NCBI RefSeq assembly: GCF_023715685.1
Contig: NZ_JAMBOQ010000002.1
Span: forward strand, 1,140,568-1,204,567
DNA from: Priestia aryabhattai
Lineage (GTDB): Bacteria > Bacillota > Bacilli > Bacillales > Bacillaceae_H
Direction of reading: 5' to 3'
Length of the DNA stretch: 64,000 nt
Within the stretch, counting starts at the first letter, position 1, and every line of letters starts with the position of its first letter. Made by a program: the position numbers and the translations under genes. Under the pieces are notes generated by a model, which was not told the origin of the DNA, ran no database searches, and saw only the letters and a list, made by a program, of their open reading frames with translations. Shown piece after piece: positions 42,550 through 50,700 of the stretch.

Positions 42550-43412
42550 GGTTCTGGTGCAAGAAATGTTAGTTAGAAATATAGAGTAGCAGTTTCTTCT
42601 ACATTTCTGACTTATGAAGCTAATCCAAACAGCTTGTGAATAAATTCTTTTTGATTTTGGACAGACTTGTCCCGTAAAACAAGTTGCCCTTTTTTAATCA
42701 TATGCATTGCTTCTATTCCAGAAATAACGGACTTCGCTGAGTGAAAGGACTTTAATCCTAACATTGAACGAACTCGCTTTTTAATAAACCGATGATCTTG
42801 TTCTATTACGTTATTCAGATACTTCACTTGCCTTACTTGGATGCCTACGGGCATCTTTTTTTCGTTCTTCAGCTCTTCAATCGATATAGGATAGGCAGGA
42901 TTCTTATCGACTGTTATAACACGAGGCATTGAAACATGAAAAGACCGCAAAGCTTTCTTAAAGAATCGCTTTGCAGCCTTGTGGTCTCTTGTTTTACTTA
43001 GATAAAAATCAATGGTATTTCCTTCTGAATCAACGGCCCGGTACAAATATATCCATTGCCCTTTAACTTTAATATACGTCTCATCTACTCGCCAAGAATC
43101 GTTTGTTTTCTTAAGTTGACGACGAATTCTTTTGTCCATTTCAGGTCCATATTGATGTACCCAACGCATAATCGTTGCGTGAGCCATAGATAAACCACGT
43201 TCCTCCATCATTTCCACCAAATCACGAAAACTGAGGTTGTACCGTAGGTACCATCTTACCGTTGATAAAATGATGTCAGGCTGATAATGTTTCCATTTGA
43301 ATGAAGATTGATTTGCCACACTGATCATGCTCCTTTTTTTAGGGTAATAGTATCAGTATGTCCAAGATTTAGAGATTACTTGCAATTGCCCTGAAATTTT
43401 TGCACCAGAACC
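42550..43412 (-). mobile_element. IS6-family insertion sequence, copy 4 (right border of the cargo region)
   Basis: 863 bp with ends GGTTCTGGTGCAAGAAAT (42550) and TTTTTGCACCAGAACC (43412). Near-identical to copy 2 and inverted with respect to it. Flanks ATTTATCC and CTTTCAAG are not a target duplication. Confidence 0.95.
42612..43328 (-). CDS. IS6-family transposase (copy 4)
   Basis: 238 residues with the complete DDE triad (VDETYIKVKGQ, ITVDKNPAYP, NNVIEQDHRF). It differs from copy 2 only by Lys for Arg in FIHKLFGLAS. Intact and presumably functional. Confidence 0.95.
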   Translation of the reverse strand: MISVANQSSFKWKHYQPDIILSTVRWYLRYNLSFRDLVEMMEERGLSMAHATIMRWVHQYGPEMDKRIRRQLKKTNDSWRVDETYIKVKGQWIYLYRAVDSEGNTIDFYLSKTRDHKAAKRFFKKALRSFHVSMPRVITVDKNPAYPISIEELKNEKKMPVGIQVRQVKYLNNVIEQDHRFIKKRVRSMLGLKSFHSAKSVISGIEAMHMIKKGQLVLRDKSVQNQKEFIHKLFGLAS

Positions 43413-43623
43413 CTTTCAAGTAACTAGGGTTTTAGTTAAAGTTCCTTTTGAAATTTAAGCGATAGTTTTTTAATATCGATCTTCAAGAATCGGGCGCGAT
43501 TGTTGAGCAACAAAGCTAGAAAATGATCAAACTTTTTTATAACCCAACAGAAACAAAAAAAGGTTAACATTCCCATTTCATTGTGATAGTATAAATTTAA
43601 TCTTTTAGAAGAGGTGAGTTTAG

Positions 43624-44328
43624 TTGAGTAGAGTAGAGCAGAGTACAAAGTTAGAGTTAGAACGAATCGTTTTTATTGGGAGAACGTTTGAAGAGTATTT
43701 AGATATGTTTTCGCTTTCAAAAGAAGACTTAGAAGGAAAGAAAATACTCGATTGCCCCGCAGGAGCATGTTCGTTTACTGCGATTGGGAACCAATCAGAA
43801 TTAGACGTAACCGCGTGTGATATCGCCTATTATCATCAAGGTGAAGATCTTAAAAATAAAGGTCTCCAAGATGTTGAACATGCGATGGAACATATGGAAA
43901 AGGCGAAAAGTAATTATGTTTGGGATTATTTTAAAGATGTAGAAGATCTTCGAACCCATCGATTGAGTGCATTAAAGGACTGCGCCAATGATATGAGAGA
44001 AAACGAGGAACGATACGTTCCTGTTACATTACCTTCTTTGCCATTTAAAGATGCAGAATTTGATGTTCTTCTTTCTGCTCATTTTTTATTTATGTATAGT
44101 GACCGATTAGATTACCAATTTCATATTGCCACAATCAATGAACTGTTAAGGGTGACGAAAGAGGAAATCCGTATTTTTCCTTTAATTGATTTAGAAGGAA
44201 AGCGATATGAACATTTAGATAAATTAATCAGCTATCTTGCTAATCATGGATGTACAGTCGAAGAAGTACAAGTGCCATATGAATTTCAGGCAAATGCGAA
44301 CTCGATGTTAAAAATAAAAAAAGAATAG
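43624..44328 (+). CDS. Class I SAM-dependent methyltransferase-like protein
   Basis: 234 residues from a TTG start with GAGGTGAG 7 bases upstream. Rossmann-type features: motif I KKILDCPAGACSFTAI (an unusual CPAGAC instead of GxGxG), acidic strand-2 end in VTACDIAYY, motif IV-like FDVLLSAHFLFMYS, and a post-motif VTKEEIRIFPLID. SAM binding is likely; the substrate is unknown. Immediately right of the IS6 border, followed by its own terminator. Confidence 0.8.
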   Translation: MSRVEQSTKLELERIVFIGRTFEEYLDMFSLSKEDLEGKKILDCPAGACSFTAIGNQSELDVTACDIAYYHQGEDLKNKGLQDVEHAMEHMEKAKSNYVWDYFKDVEDLRTHRLSALKDCANDMRENEERYVPVTLPSLPFKDAEFDVLLSAHFLFMYSDRLDYQFHIATINELLRVTKEEIRIFPLIDLEGKRYEHLDKLISYLANHGCTVEEVQVPYEFQANANSMLKIKKE

Positions 44329-44334
44329 AAAAGA

Positions 44335-44364
44335 AAGGGGCAACGTCCAACGTTGCCCCTTTCC
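44335..44364 (+). terminator. Terminator of the methyltransferase gene
   Basis: GGGGCAACG/CGTTGCCCC around TCCA with TTTCC after it. A second hairpin ACACCGTTT/AAACGGTGT is at about 44484-44506. Confidence 0.75.
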
Positions 44365-44531
44365 TTTAGATAAACCTTGTTACATAAGGGCTTGTTTGGC
44401 TAATTGGTTCCGGAAACTCACATTATGGTAACTAATATAATGCTCAGGATAGGGGCAATTACTAGAGAAAAATAATCAATAAAAACACCGTTTCAAATAA
44501 ACGGTGTAATAAAAATTTGTCCTAAAATAAT

Positions 44532-44687
44532 TTAGCTTGGATCATTTTCATCTAAAGAGAGAGTAGTTACGTTAGTATATTCTCCTTTAGAAATTTCCTC
44601 TGGGGTTGCGTCTTTTTGCAATTCATCCTCAGTATTCATTCCTTCTGCAATTGTGGGTTTATCAGTTGAGGTTTTTTGTTTTTTCAT
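44532..44687 (-). CDS. Small hydrophilic protein, DUF4025/YozQ-like
   Basis: 51 residues, start at 44687 with GAAAGGAGTG 9 bases upstream, stop at 44532. Sequence blocks: MKKQKTSTDKPTIAEGMNTE, DELQKDATPEEISKGEYTNV and TTLSLDENDPS. Charged, no hydrophobic core. The length and the 'AEGMxTxxEL..ATTxEExSxGEY'-like arrangement recall DUF4025 (YozQ) proteins; that assignment is from memory and tentative. Monocistronic, reversed relative to the methyltransferase gene. Confidence 0.6.
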   Translation of the reverse strand: MKKQKTSTDKPTIAEGMNTEDELQKDATPEEISKGEYTNVTTLSLDENDPS

Positions 44688-44909
44688 CTATTACACTCCT
44701 TTCAGGTTTATTTTCCCCAACAATAAACCTTTCATCCTCTGGTTATAAATGAAAAAACTTTTAAACGCGCTACTTAGCATATGATTTCCGACAGTCTCTG
44801 TTATGTAAATTAGAAACAAATATTCTATACATCATTCTTTTCAACAACCTATTTCCTACATAAAAAAATCGAGATTTACTCTTTTTCGTACGTAAGAGTA
44901 ATGTTTGCT

Positions 44910-45389
44910 TTACGATTGGCCACGAACAATTTTCTCTTCTAGTTTACATGTCCATTTATAGTATCCCAATAAAATCATAAGAAGGATAGGATTGATAGCT
45001 GATGAATACCACCAATCCCACCAGCCATATCTAAAGTATCCCCAAGGTTCAGGAAGCAATGTAAGAACTTCATAAAGGACTAATGCTATATCCCAATAGA
45101 TTAAGTATATTATTTTTTTACTGAGTAAATTTCTATAAGGAAACCAATTCAAAAATATTATATTTACAGGGGGAATTAATATAGCATGGGCGGGAAATGC
45201 CTTCCAATCCACCCCTTTTGTAAAGTACCAATAACCATGATATTTAAAATTCACATAAAGATCAAAAGTTAATTGAAATGCAGTTGTAAATATCCAAATA
45301 TGGAGTATTTGATTTGCTGTTAGTCTTTTATTTACGATAAAAGCAATAAGATTAAATGCAATAATTGCAATAATAAGTCCTATCATCAC
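44910..45389 (-). CDS. CBO0543-family membrane protein
   Basis: 159 residues, mostly four to five membrane segments (about 3-19, 28-46, 65-85, 97-113, 131-146), with aromatic-rich loops HGYWYFTKGVDWKAFPAHAI and PEPWGYFRYGWWDWWYS. This pattern of Trp/Tyr loops between helices is typical of the CBO0543 family, function unknown, often in spore formers. It is divergent from another member at 45569. GGAAG lies 6-7 bases before the ATG. Confidence 0.75.
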   Translation of the reverse strand: MMIGLIIAIIAFNLIAFIVNKRLTANQILHIWIFTTAFQLTFDLYVNFKYHGYWYFTKGVDWKAFPAHAILIPPVNIIFLNWFPYRNLLSKKIIYLIYWDIALVLYEVLTLLPEPWGYFRYGWWDWWYSSAINPILLMILLGYYKWTCKLEEKIVRGQS

Positions 45390-45568
45390 TAACTTCCTTT
45401 TTTTTTATTAATTATCCCCATACATATCAGTGTAATACCTCAATGTGAAATTTAGGTTCCTCATTGGGAATGTTTTTTAGGTAATAAAGAGCTACATAAA
45501 ACAACAAGATGCTCAAATAATAAAATGGAAATTAAAGTGTTGTATATCATTATAAAGGGGGTAAATCC

Positions 45569-46135
45569 ATGGATAAAAGGATAGAGAATTTTTGGAGAGT
45601 CAGGTCCTTACAAGATAAAATAGCAGAATTAGATATAAAGTATTGGTTACACGATGAATTTTTAACAGGAAGCTGGTGGTTGCTTCTTGTTTTTCTTATT
45701 CTTCCTTGGATCATTTGGAGTATCTTTTTAAACCGTAAACAAATCCTTGAAATCTTATTGTTTGGTACCTTCATTATCATCATTACATTTCTTCTAGATC
45801 TTATTGGAATTATGTTTCGTTTCTGGGGGTACATTACGCAATTCCTACCCATTTATCCTGGCGCTTTACCTTTTGATTTCAGCATGGTTCCAGTTACGTT
45901 CATGTTTTTGTATCAATATTTTAGAACCTGGAGATCCTTTATTGTTTCACTTATATGTATGGCTAGTGCATTTTCTTTTATTGGTGAACCTTTTTCTATA
46001 TGGGCGCATCTTGTCATCTATATAAAATGGAAATATATATACTCTTTTATTTATTATATTGTAATTGGAATTATAGTAAGAGCTTGTGTTGAAAAATTAG
46101 TTGCTATCTCTAAGTCCCAGCGATTATTACAGTAA
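45569..46135 (+). CDS. CBO0543-family membrane protein, longer form
   Basis: 188 residues with GGGGG-TAAATCC before the ATG. N-terminal cytosolic helix (MDKRIENFWRVRSLQDKIAE), then five to six membrane segments, the first around SWWLLLVFLILPWIIWSIFL and others near 62-80, 95-115 and 125-145. The middle loop MFRFWGYITQFLPIYPGALP and the FSFIGEPFSIWAHL segment correspond to the family's conserved aromatic loops. Divergently arranged with the shorter member; the two start codons are 180 bases apart. Confidence 0.75.
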   Translation: MDKRIENFWRVRSLQDKIAELDIKYWLHDEFLTGSWWLLLVFLILPWIIWSIFLNRKQILEILLFGTFIIIITFLLDLIGIMFRFWGYITQFLPIYPGALPFDFSMVPVTFMFLYQYFRTWRSFIVSLICMASAFSFIGEPFSIWAHLVIYIKWKYIYSFIYYIVIGIIVRACVEKLVAISKSQRLLQ

Positions 46136-46208
46136 TGATTACTACCTTTAAAACATTCTTAAAGTATATTCATTCATATTAGTATCGGAATTAGGATATT
46201 ATCTCTTA

Positions 46209-46243
46209 AATAAAAAAGATTAGCTTTTTTAGAGCTAATCTTT
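46209..46243. terminator. Bidirectional terminator
   Basis: AAAAAAGATTAGC / GCTAATCTTTTT, downstream of the CBO0543 gene and convergent with the zinc-finger gene. Confidence 0.75.
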
Positions 46244-46305
46244 TTATTTAACTATCTAGAAATTGTGATTATGTTAACTAAAATTGTGCATCATTCATTT
46301 ACCTT

Positions 46306-46521
46306 TTAAGCTTTTCTCTTAAATTGTTCTTTCACATAAGCACAAGTTCGTTTATGTTCACGAGAAAAGAAATGATCTTGTTTATAATATACTCTAACTT
46401 CGCAAGAAGGACAGACAAAAAAGCCCATTTTTATTTTATCTTGATTTACCTCATGCGCATAAAACTCTCCTGTAGCTTTAAACATTAACACATGTTTAGC
46501 TTTTTCAACTTTTGCTCGCAT
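46306..46521 (-). CDS. Small zinc-finger protein, CoiA N-terminus-like
   Basis: 71 residues from the ATG at 46521, with GGAGGAGG 8 bases upstream; two earlier in-frame ATGs overlap or precede that site. A probable zinc site is formed by CPSC (about 42-45), His in FFSREHKRTC and the final Cys. The order ATGEFYAHEV ... FFVCPSC ... H ... C resembles the N-terminal zinc domain of CoiA-type nucleases without the nuclease part. Function unknown. Confidence 0.65.
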   Translation of the reverse strand: MRAKVEKAKHVLMFKATGEFYAHEVNQDKIKMGFFVCPSCEVRVYYKQDHFFSREHKRTCAYVKEQFKRKA

Positions 46522-46692
46522 AATCATATCCTCCTCCACCACATTTTTCATCTATTTCTATGATAAGGGTTATATGGTAAGAACACAAAATAAAAAAAGG
46601 CCTTTCTCATGCATCCTTGACTCACATACTTTCCAATGCTGCTCTCTTTTTTTAAAGAAGAAGCTAATTTGATCTTATATAACCTTTTAAAG

Positions 46693-47553
46693 GGTTCTGG
46701 TGCAAAGATTCCATTTGTTTGAAAAAGGTATATAGATTCCTAATCAGTTTGTTCTTATACAGCTATTCCAAATAATAGATAAATGAACTGTATTTGATTT
46801 TGGACAGACTTCTCCCTTTGGAGAGTTTGTCCTTTTTTGATCATGTGCATAGCCTCTATTCCTGCAATAATCTGTTTGGCAGTCCGTAAGGACTTTAATC
46901 CAAGCATCGGGCGAATACGTTTTTTGATAAAGCGATGATCCTGCTCGACGATATTATTAAGATATTGGACTTGCCTTAGTTGGATGCCTTCAGGCATCTG
47001 CTTTTCTTCTTTTAACTCTTGGATGGCAATGGGATAAGCCGGGTTCTTATCTACTGTTATCACACGAGGCATAGAAACGTGTGATAAAGCCAAGGCTTTC
47101 CTAAAAAAGCGCTTGGCTGCTCGTTTATCTCTTGATTCACTTAAATAAAAATCAATCGTATTTCCTTCTGAATCAACGGCACGATACAGATACATCCATT
47201 GACCTTTAATTTTTACATAGGTTTCATCAACTCTCCAAGAATCATTAGTTGACTTAAGATGACGCCGTACTCGCTCATTTAATTCAGGACCATACTGATG
47301 AACCCAGCGCATGATGGTTGTATGACCCATAGATAAACCTCGTTCTTCCATCATTTCGATTAAATCACGAAAACTGAGGTTGTACCGTAGGTACCATCTG
47401 ACTGTTAGCAAAATAAGGTCCGGCTGATAATGTTTCCACTTAAATAAATTCTGCTTTTCTATACTAATCACGTCCCTTTTTAGATTAATAGTATTAGTAT
47501 GTCCAAGTTTAAAAGATTACTTGCAAATGTATTAAACTTTTTGCACCAGAACC
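46693..47553 (-). mobile_element. IS6-family insertion sequence, copy 3
   Basis: 861 bp from GGTTCTGGTGCAAAGATT at 46693 to TTTTTGCACCAGAACC at 47553. Inserted in a P450 gene, whose 3' part follows directly. No target duplication (TTTTAAAG / AATTTGAG), so the other part of the P450 gene was lost. Confidence 0.95.
46755..47471 (-). CDS. IS6-family transposase (copy 3)
   Basis: 238 residues; DDE triad in WRVDETYVKIKGQ, ITVDKNPAYPIA and NNIVEQDHRFIKKR. Closer to copies 1 and 5 than to copies 2 and 4. Intact. Confidence 0.95.
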   Translation of the reverse strand: MISIEKQNLFKWKHYQPDLILLTVRWYLRYNLSFRDLIEMMEERGLSMGHTTIMRWVHQYGPELNERVRRHLKSTNDSWRVDETYVKIKGQWMYLYRAVDSEGNTIDFYLSESRDKRAAKRFFRKALALSHVSMPRVITVDKNPAYPIAIQELKEEKQMPEGIQLRQVQYLNNIVEQDHRFIKKRIRPMLGLKSLRTAKQIIAGIEAMHMIKKGQTLQREKSVQNQIQFIYLLFGIAV

Positions 47554-47888
47554 AATTTGAGGAAGGTACATTAACTTTGCTAGACCTTTACGGTACAAAT
47601 CACGATCCTAAGATTTGGGACAATCCTGATGTATTCAATCCCGATCGTTTTACAAGATGGGAAGGAAGCCCATTCAGTTTCATTCCACAGGGTGGTGGAG
47701 ATTACTTTATGGGACATCGTTGTGCAGGTGAGTGGGTCACTCTTGAAGTCATGAAAGTGAGTCTTGATTATCTAGTGCATCGAATAGAGTATGAGATCCC
47801 TGACCAAAGTTTAAGTTTTAGCATGGTCGATATGCCATCTATTCCTCATAGTAAAATCATGATTAAAAGTATTAAAAGAACGCTTTAA
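47554..47888 (+). pseudogene. cypC: CYP152 (fatty-acid peroxygenase-type P450) 3' fragment
   Basis: About 110 C-terminal residues of a CYP152/YbdT-type P450, including [20 protein letters not shown], the PDRF motif, [10 protein letters not shown] and the haem-ligand segment [11 protein letters not shown]152 enzymes use H2O2 to hydroxylate fatty acids. The 5' three quarters are gone, cut by IS6 copy 3. The frame stays open into the IS, so a start at 47499 inside the IS end would make a fusion beginning [18 protein letters not shown]. It lacks most of the P450 fold and cannot be an active peroxygenase. Confidence 0.9.
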
Positions 47889-47929
47889 TTTAATAAAAAG
47901 AGGAGCCACTTTTGGCTCCTTTTACTTTT

Positions 47930-48035
47930 TTAATGAAAATCCACATCAATTTTTTTCGTGTTATCTTTTGCTAGTTTAGGCATTCTAACCTCTAGAACAC
48001 CATTTTTGTAGGATGCATATGTTCTTGTTTTACCT
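47930..48035 (-). pseudogene. Hsp20-family 3' remnant
   Basis: Minus-strand frame ending YASYKNGVLEVRMPKLAKDN then TKKIDVDFH and TAA at 47930-47932, the usual end of a bacterial Hsp20/alpha-crystallin domain (NGVLEVxMPK). A stop lies a few codons upstream of the matched part and no start exists. Confidence 0.7.
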
Positions 48036-48119
48036 CATTTGTTCGAGTAGTGGATCCACTAATACTTAGTATAGCTTTCACCTGCTATTTATAAAGGGTA
48101 GAAGATTTTTCTATGTGAA

Positions 48120-48290
48120 TCATTCATCATCATTAAGATTAAATATTGCGCTATTATCTATATTGTTTAGAATGGTTTTATTATCTAATTCATTAGGTGT
48201 AGTTTCAGATATTTCGTTACCTCTTTCTGCAATTCGAGAATTACCATTCTTACTTGGTATTTTCTCTTTTTCATGAGCTTGATCTGACAT
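48120..48290 (-). CDS. Small acidic hydrophilic protein
   Basis: 56 residues, start at 48290 with AGGAGGTGA 5 bases upstream, stop at 48120. Composition is polar (MSDQAHEKEKIPSKNGNSRI ... NELDNKTILNNIDNSAIFNL), no known motif. Similar in size and character to the proteins at 4799-4987 and 44532-44687, but not clearly homologous. Such short strong-ribosome-site genes are frequent around sporulation loci. Confidence 0.6.
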   Translation of the reverse strand: MSDQAHEKEKIPSKNGNSRIAERGNEISETTPNELDNKTILNNIDNSAIFNLNDDE

Positions 48291-48442
48291 AACAGTCACC
48301 TCCTACATATATTATTTGAATTGAAATATAAGAAGAAGTATGAGGAAAGATAAAGAAGTAAAAACCAGTGCTAAAATGAATGTTCAGTTAGTTCTATTTA
48401 CTAAAAGGGACCATCGCTTATTAATGTTCCTAATTGTTAGAT

Positions 48443-48664
48443 TTAACAATTCCCTACATGTTGAGTTACCGATGCCCCAACACTTCCACCATGGTTTGCA
48501 TAATTATGTGCATCTGCTAATGATTGAGCTTCTGTTCTAGTTGCATAACATCTAGACCTCCAATGTGGTGCACAAGAAGTACAATATGCTACAAATGAAG
48601 TTAATACTCTAGGTTCAACTACAGTTGATTGTTCAATTTGTTCATTTGAATTATTTATTTCCAT
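48443..48664 (-). CDS. Small Cys/His-containing protein, function unknown
   Basis: 73 residues with GGGAGGTG 9 bases before the ATG. An N-terminal polar tail (MEINNSNEQIEQSTVVEP) precedes VAYCTSCAPHWRSRCYATRT and the AQSLADAHNYANHGGSVGAS stretch. CxxC plus a later Cys and two His suggest a small metal-binding fold; C-terminal Cys. Family not recognised. Confidence 0.65.
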   Translation of the reverse strand: MEINNSNEQIEQSTVVEPRVLTSFVAYCTSCAPHWRSRCYATRTEAQSLADAHNYANHGGSVGASVTQHVGNC

Positions 48665-48696
48665 GCTAATACACCTCCCAATTATATTGTGTGACT

Positions 48697-48885
48697 TTAT
48701 GCAAATAAAATAACAGGTAGTATGTGTGAATCACTAACATTCTGTAAAGTTGATATAAAGCTTTCTCTATTATCACAACCCATTAGTTCAGAACCATCTT
48801 AACAATTTTCAGCCCTAGTACCACCATTAAAAGTCATAGTAAGACTCTTACATGTTCCAGATAGTATTTCTCGTCAAGCAAGTCA
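48697..48885 (-). pseudogene. Decayed small gene with in-frame stops
   Basis: The minus-strand frame reads REILSGTCKSLTMTFNGGTR, AENC, stop, DGSELMGCDNRESFISTLQN ... ILPVILFA, TAA at 48697. Protein-like composition on both sides of the stop, further stops upstream. It directly follows the Cys/His protein start region. Unidentified. Confidence 0.4.
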
Positions 48886-49074
48886 TGTTGTTCCATTGTA
48901 TACGTAACGACTAATTATTTATTCGTTTCTGCACATCTGCATAACTCCAAGATAAACTTCTGATTATCTTTTGAATTTTTTACAATTTTTTGCTCATATT
49001 TTTAAATATTAATCTTTCTTAAAAGGTCCCTTTATTAAGAAGGTAATTTTTTTGAATTTCTACTGATGAGAGAC

Positions 49075-49194
49075 ATGATTTTAATTAAGGTTGAACAGAT
49101 AAATACGGAGAAATACGGATTAAACTTACCCATATCATTTTGTGTTATTACTTACTCTAACAAGAAGAACGGATATTCTTTACAAGCTGTATAA
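49075..49194 (+). CDS. Short hypothetical frame
   Basis: 39 residues (MILIKVEQINTEKYGLNLPI ... NKKNGYSLQAV) from an ATG with only a weak GATGAGAG site. It may be a fragment. A second minimal frame of 14 codons with a strong AAGGAGG site and a GTG start follows at about 49213. Confidence 0.3.
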   Translation: MILIKVEQINTEKYGLNLPISFCVITYSNKKNGYSLQAV

Positions 49195-49286
49195 ATAAGG
49201 AGGTTTTAGTGAGTACTGCCTCTCATAAAATGTTTTTTTTATCCTATACTAAATAGGCACGAACTTTTAAAAGGGGTGTTAGGTAA

Positions 49287-49469
49287 ATGGCAAAACGTAC
49301 AAAAAAGAACGATGCTGATCAAAAAAATAAAAAAGGTTTTGATTCAGCAGTAATTAATTCTGAGTTCAGCCATGAATTCGGAAGTGCTGCAGCAAATAAA
49401 ATCCATAAGGATAAAGCCAAGAAAGAAAGAGCTTCTAAAAATAGTGGGCAGTGTAGAGGTGGTCTATAA
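49287..49469 (+). CDS. Small basic protein, function unknown
   Basis: 60 residues with AAAGGGGTG 9 bases before the ATG. Lys-rich start (MAKRTKKNDADQKNKKGFDS), then NSEFSHEFGSAAANKIHKDK and a basic Cys-containing tail. It recalls small spore proteins in size and composition (the NSEF-H-EFG motif resembles the (N/S)xEF motif of gamma-type SASPs) but is not a clear member. A small hairpin follows at about 49485-49505. Confidence 0.6.
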   Translation: MAKRTKKNDADQKNKKGFDSAVINSEFSHEFGSAAANKIHKDKAKKERASKNSGQCRGGL

Positions 49470-49515
49470 AATAAAATTCCAATCAAGAGGAGGCATTAGC
49501 CTTCTCTTTCTTAGT

Positions 49516-49677
49516 TTAATCTTGCTCTAATACTTGAGATATGCAACTTACAATACTGTTACCACTTACTCTTAATACTTTACATCCCTGTTTTTTCAAA
49601 TAGGCATTTGGATTAACAACATAAAGTAGCAATCCTTTAGGAATTCCGTTAGTTTTTAATTTAAATATTATTTGCAT
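49516..49677 (-). CDS. Possible small protein next to the tRNA array
   Basis: 53 residues if started at the inner ATG (MQIIFKLKTNGIPKGLLLYV, then VNPNAYLKKQGCKVLRVSGN and a Ser/Cys-containing end). Protein-like sequence, but no ribosome site is visible for either possible start, so it may be a relic. Confidence 0.3.
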   Translation of the reverse strand: MQIIFKLKTNGIPKGLLLYVVNPNAYLKKQGCKVLRVSGNSIVSCISQVLEQD

Positions 49678-49810
49678 TAGAAAACAATATTTAAATACCA
49701 AAAATAGTCAATTTCATAGATGTTGACTTCTGCGAAATTATGAAGTAAGATAGTTTTTGTAGCTAGTAAAACCAAAATGAATCACTTAATTGCTAGCACC
49801 ATTTTCACAC

Positions 49811-49892
49811 GCGGGTGTGGCGGAATTGGCAGACGCGCTAGACTTAGGATCTAGTGTCTTATGACGTGGGGGTTCAAGTCCCTTCACCCGCA
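49811..49892 (+). tRNA. tRNA-Leu (TAG)
   Basis: Acceptor GCGGGTG/CACCCGC, anticodon loop CTTAGGA, type II long variable arm, TTCAAGT T-loop. First of seven tRNAs. The 3' CCA is not encoded. Confidence 0.95.
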
Positions 49893-49911
49893 TTTTTCAT
49901 TTCATATATGT

Positions 49912-49986
49912 GCGGAAGTAGTTCAGTGGTAGAACACCACCTTGCCAAGGTGGGGGTCGCGAGTTCGAACCTCGTCTTCCGCTCCA
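49912..49986 (+). tRNA. tRNA-Gly (GCC)
   Basis: Acceptor GCGGAAG/CTTCCGC, anticodon GCC in TTGCCAA, T-loop TTCGAAC, CCA encoded (49984-49986). Confidence 0.95.
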
Positions 49987-49994
49987 TAATTATT

Positions 49995-50068
49995 GGCGGC
50001 ATAGCCAAGTGGTAAGGCCAAGGTCTGCAAAACCTTTATCACCGGTTCAAATCCGGTTGCCGCCTCCA
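49995..50068 (+). tRNA. tRNA-Cys (GCA)
   Basis: Acceptor GGCGGCA/TGCCGCC, anticodon GCA in CTGCAAA, T-loop TTCAAAT, CCA encoded. Confidence 0.95.
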
Positions 50069-50091
50069 TATTCTAATGGAGAACTTAGAAA

Positions 50092-50168
50092 GGACCTTTA
50101 GCTCAGCTGGTTAGAGCAGATGGCTCATAACCGTCCGGTCGTAGGTTCGAGTCCTACAAGGTCCACCA
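50092..50168 (+). tRNA. tRNA with CAT anticodon, probably Ile2 (lysidine type)
   Basis: Acceptor GGACCTT/AAGGTCC, anticodon loop CTCATAA, CCA encoded. The pairs C4-G69 and C5-G68 are the features that TilS uses in E. coli to choose tRNA-Ile2 over elongator tRNA-Met, so this most likely reads ATA as Ile after lysidine modification. Automatic annotation could call it Met. Confidence 0.8.
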
Positions 50169-50182
50169 TTGAACCTGAATAC

Positions 50183-50275
50183 GGGGGAATACCCAAGTCT
50201 GGCTGAAGGGATCGGTCTTGAAAACCGACAGGGGTGTCAAAGCCCGCGGGGGTTCGAATCCCTCTTCCTCTTCCA
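50183..50275 (+). tRNA. tRNA-Ser (TGA) with unusual acceptor end
   Basis: Anticodon loop CTTGAAA, long variable arm, T-loop TTCGAAT. The acceptor reads GGGGGAA/TTCCTCT with T73 before CCA, giving G1-T72 and G3-T70 wobble pairs. Usual Bacillus tRNA-Ser(UGA) has A3-U70, G1-C72 and G73. G3-U70 is the main identity element of tRNA-Ala. Confidence 0.9.
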
Positions 50276-50293
50276 TTATATCTTTATTATTAT

Positions 50294-50370
<77 letters not shown>

Positions 50371-50377
50371 TTTTTAT

Positions 50378-50449
50378 TGGGCTATAGCCAAGTGGTAAGG
50401 CAACGGACTTTGACTCCGTCATTCGTTGGTTCGAATCCAGCTAGCCCAG
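50378..50449 (+). tRNA. tRNA-Gln (TTG)
   Basis: Acceptor TGGGCTA/TAGCCCA, G73, anticodon TTG in CTTTGAC, T-loop TTCGAAT. The next bases are TCA, so CCA is not encoded. Confidence 0.93.
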
Positions 50450-50467
50450 TCATTCATGTTAACTAAG

Positions 50468-50505
50468 AAAGAAGCTCTACCATTTTTAAGTGGTAGAGCT
50501 TCTTT
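50468..50505 (+). terminator. Terminator of the tRNA array
   Basis: AAAGAAGCTCTACCA / TGGTAGAGCTTCTTT around an 8-base loop, 18 bases after tRNA-Gln. Confidence 0.85.
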
Positions 50506-50700
50506 GTATAGATTTCATTTTACTCTTTATACAATTTGCAACATACGATTCATTATGATATTGCTCCTGATCCTTATTAACTTCTACTTTGTTAATCAAG
50601 CATATTTTTATCTCTTGTCCATTTCATGAAAAAGATAAGCCATTAGGCCAACCCCTAACATATAAAAACCCATCACTTCTTACATAACCATCTACCCCTT

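Noticed and set aside
15302..43420. 8-bp target duplications proving a single composite transposition
   Set aside because: None of the outer or inner flanks of IS6 copies 2 and 4 match, directly or inverted.
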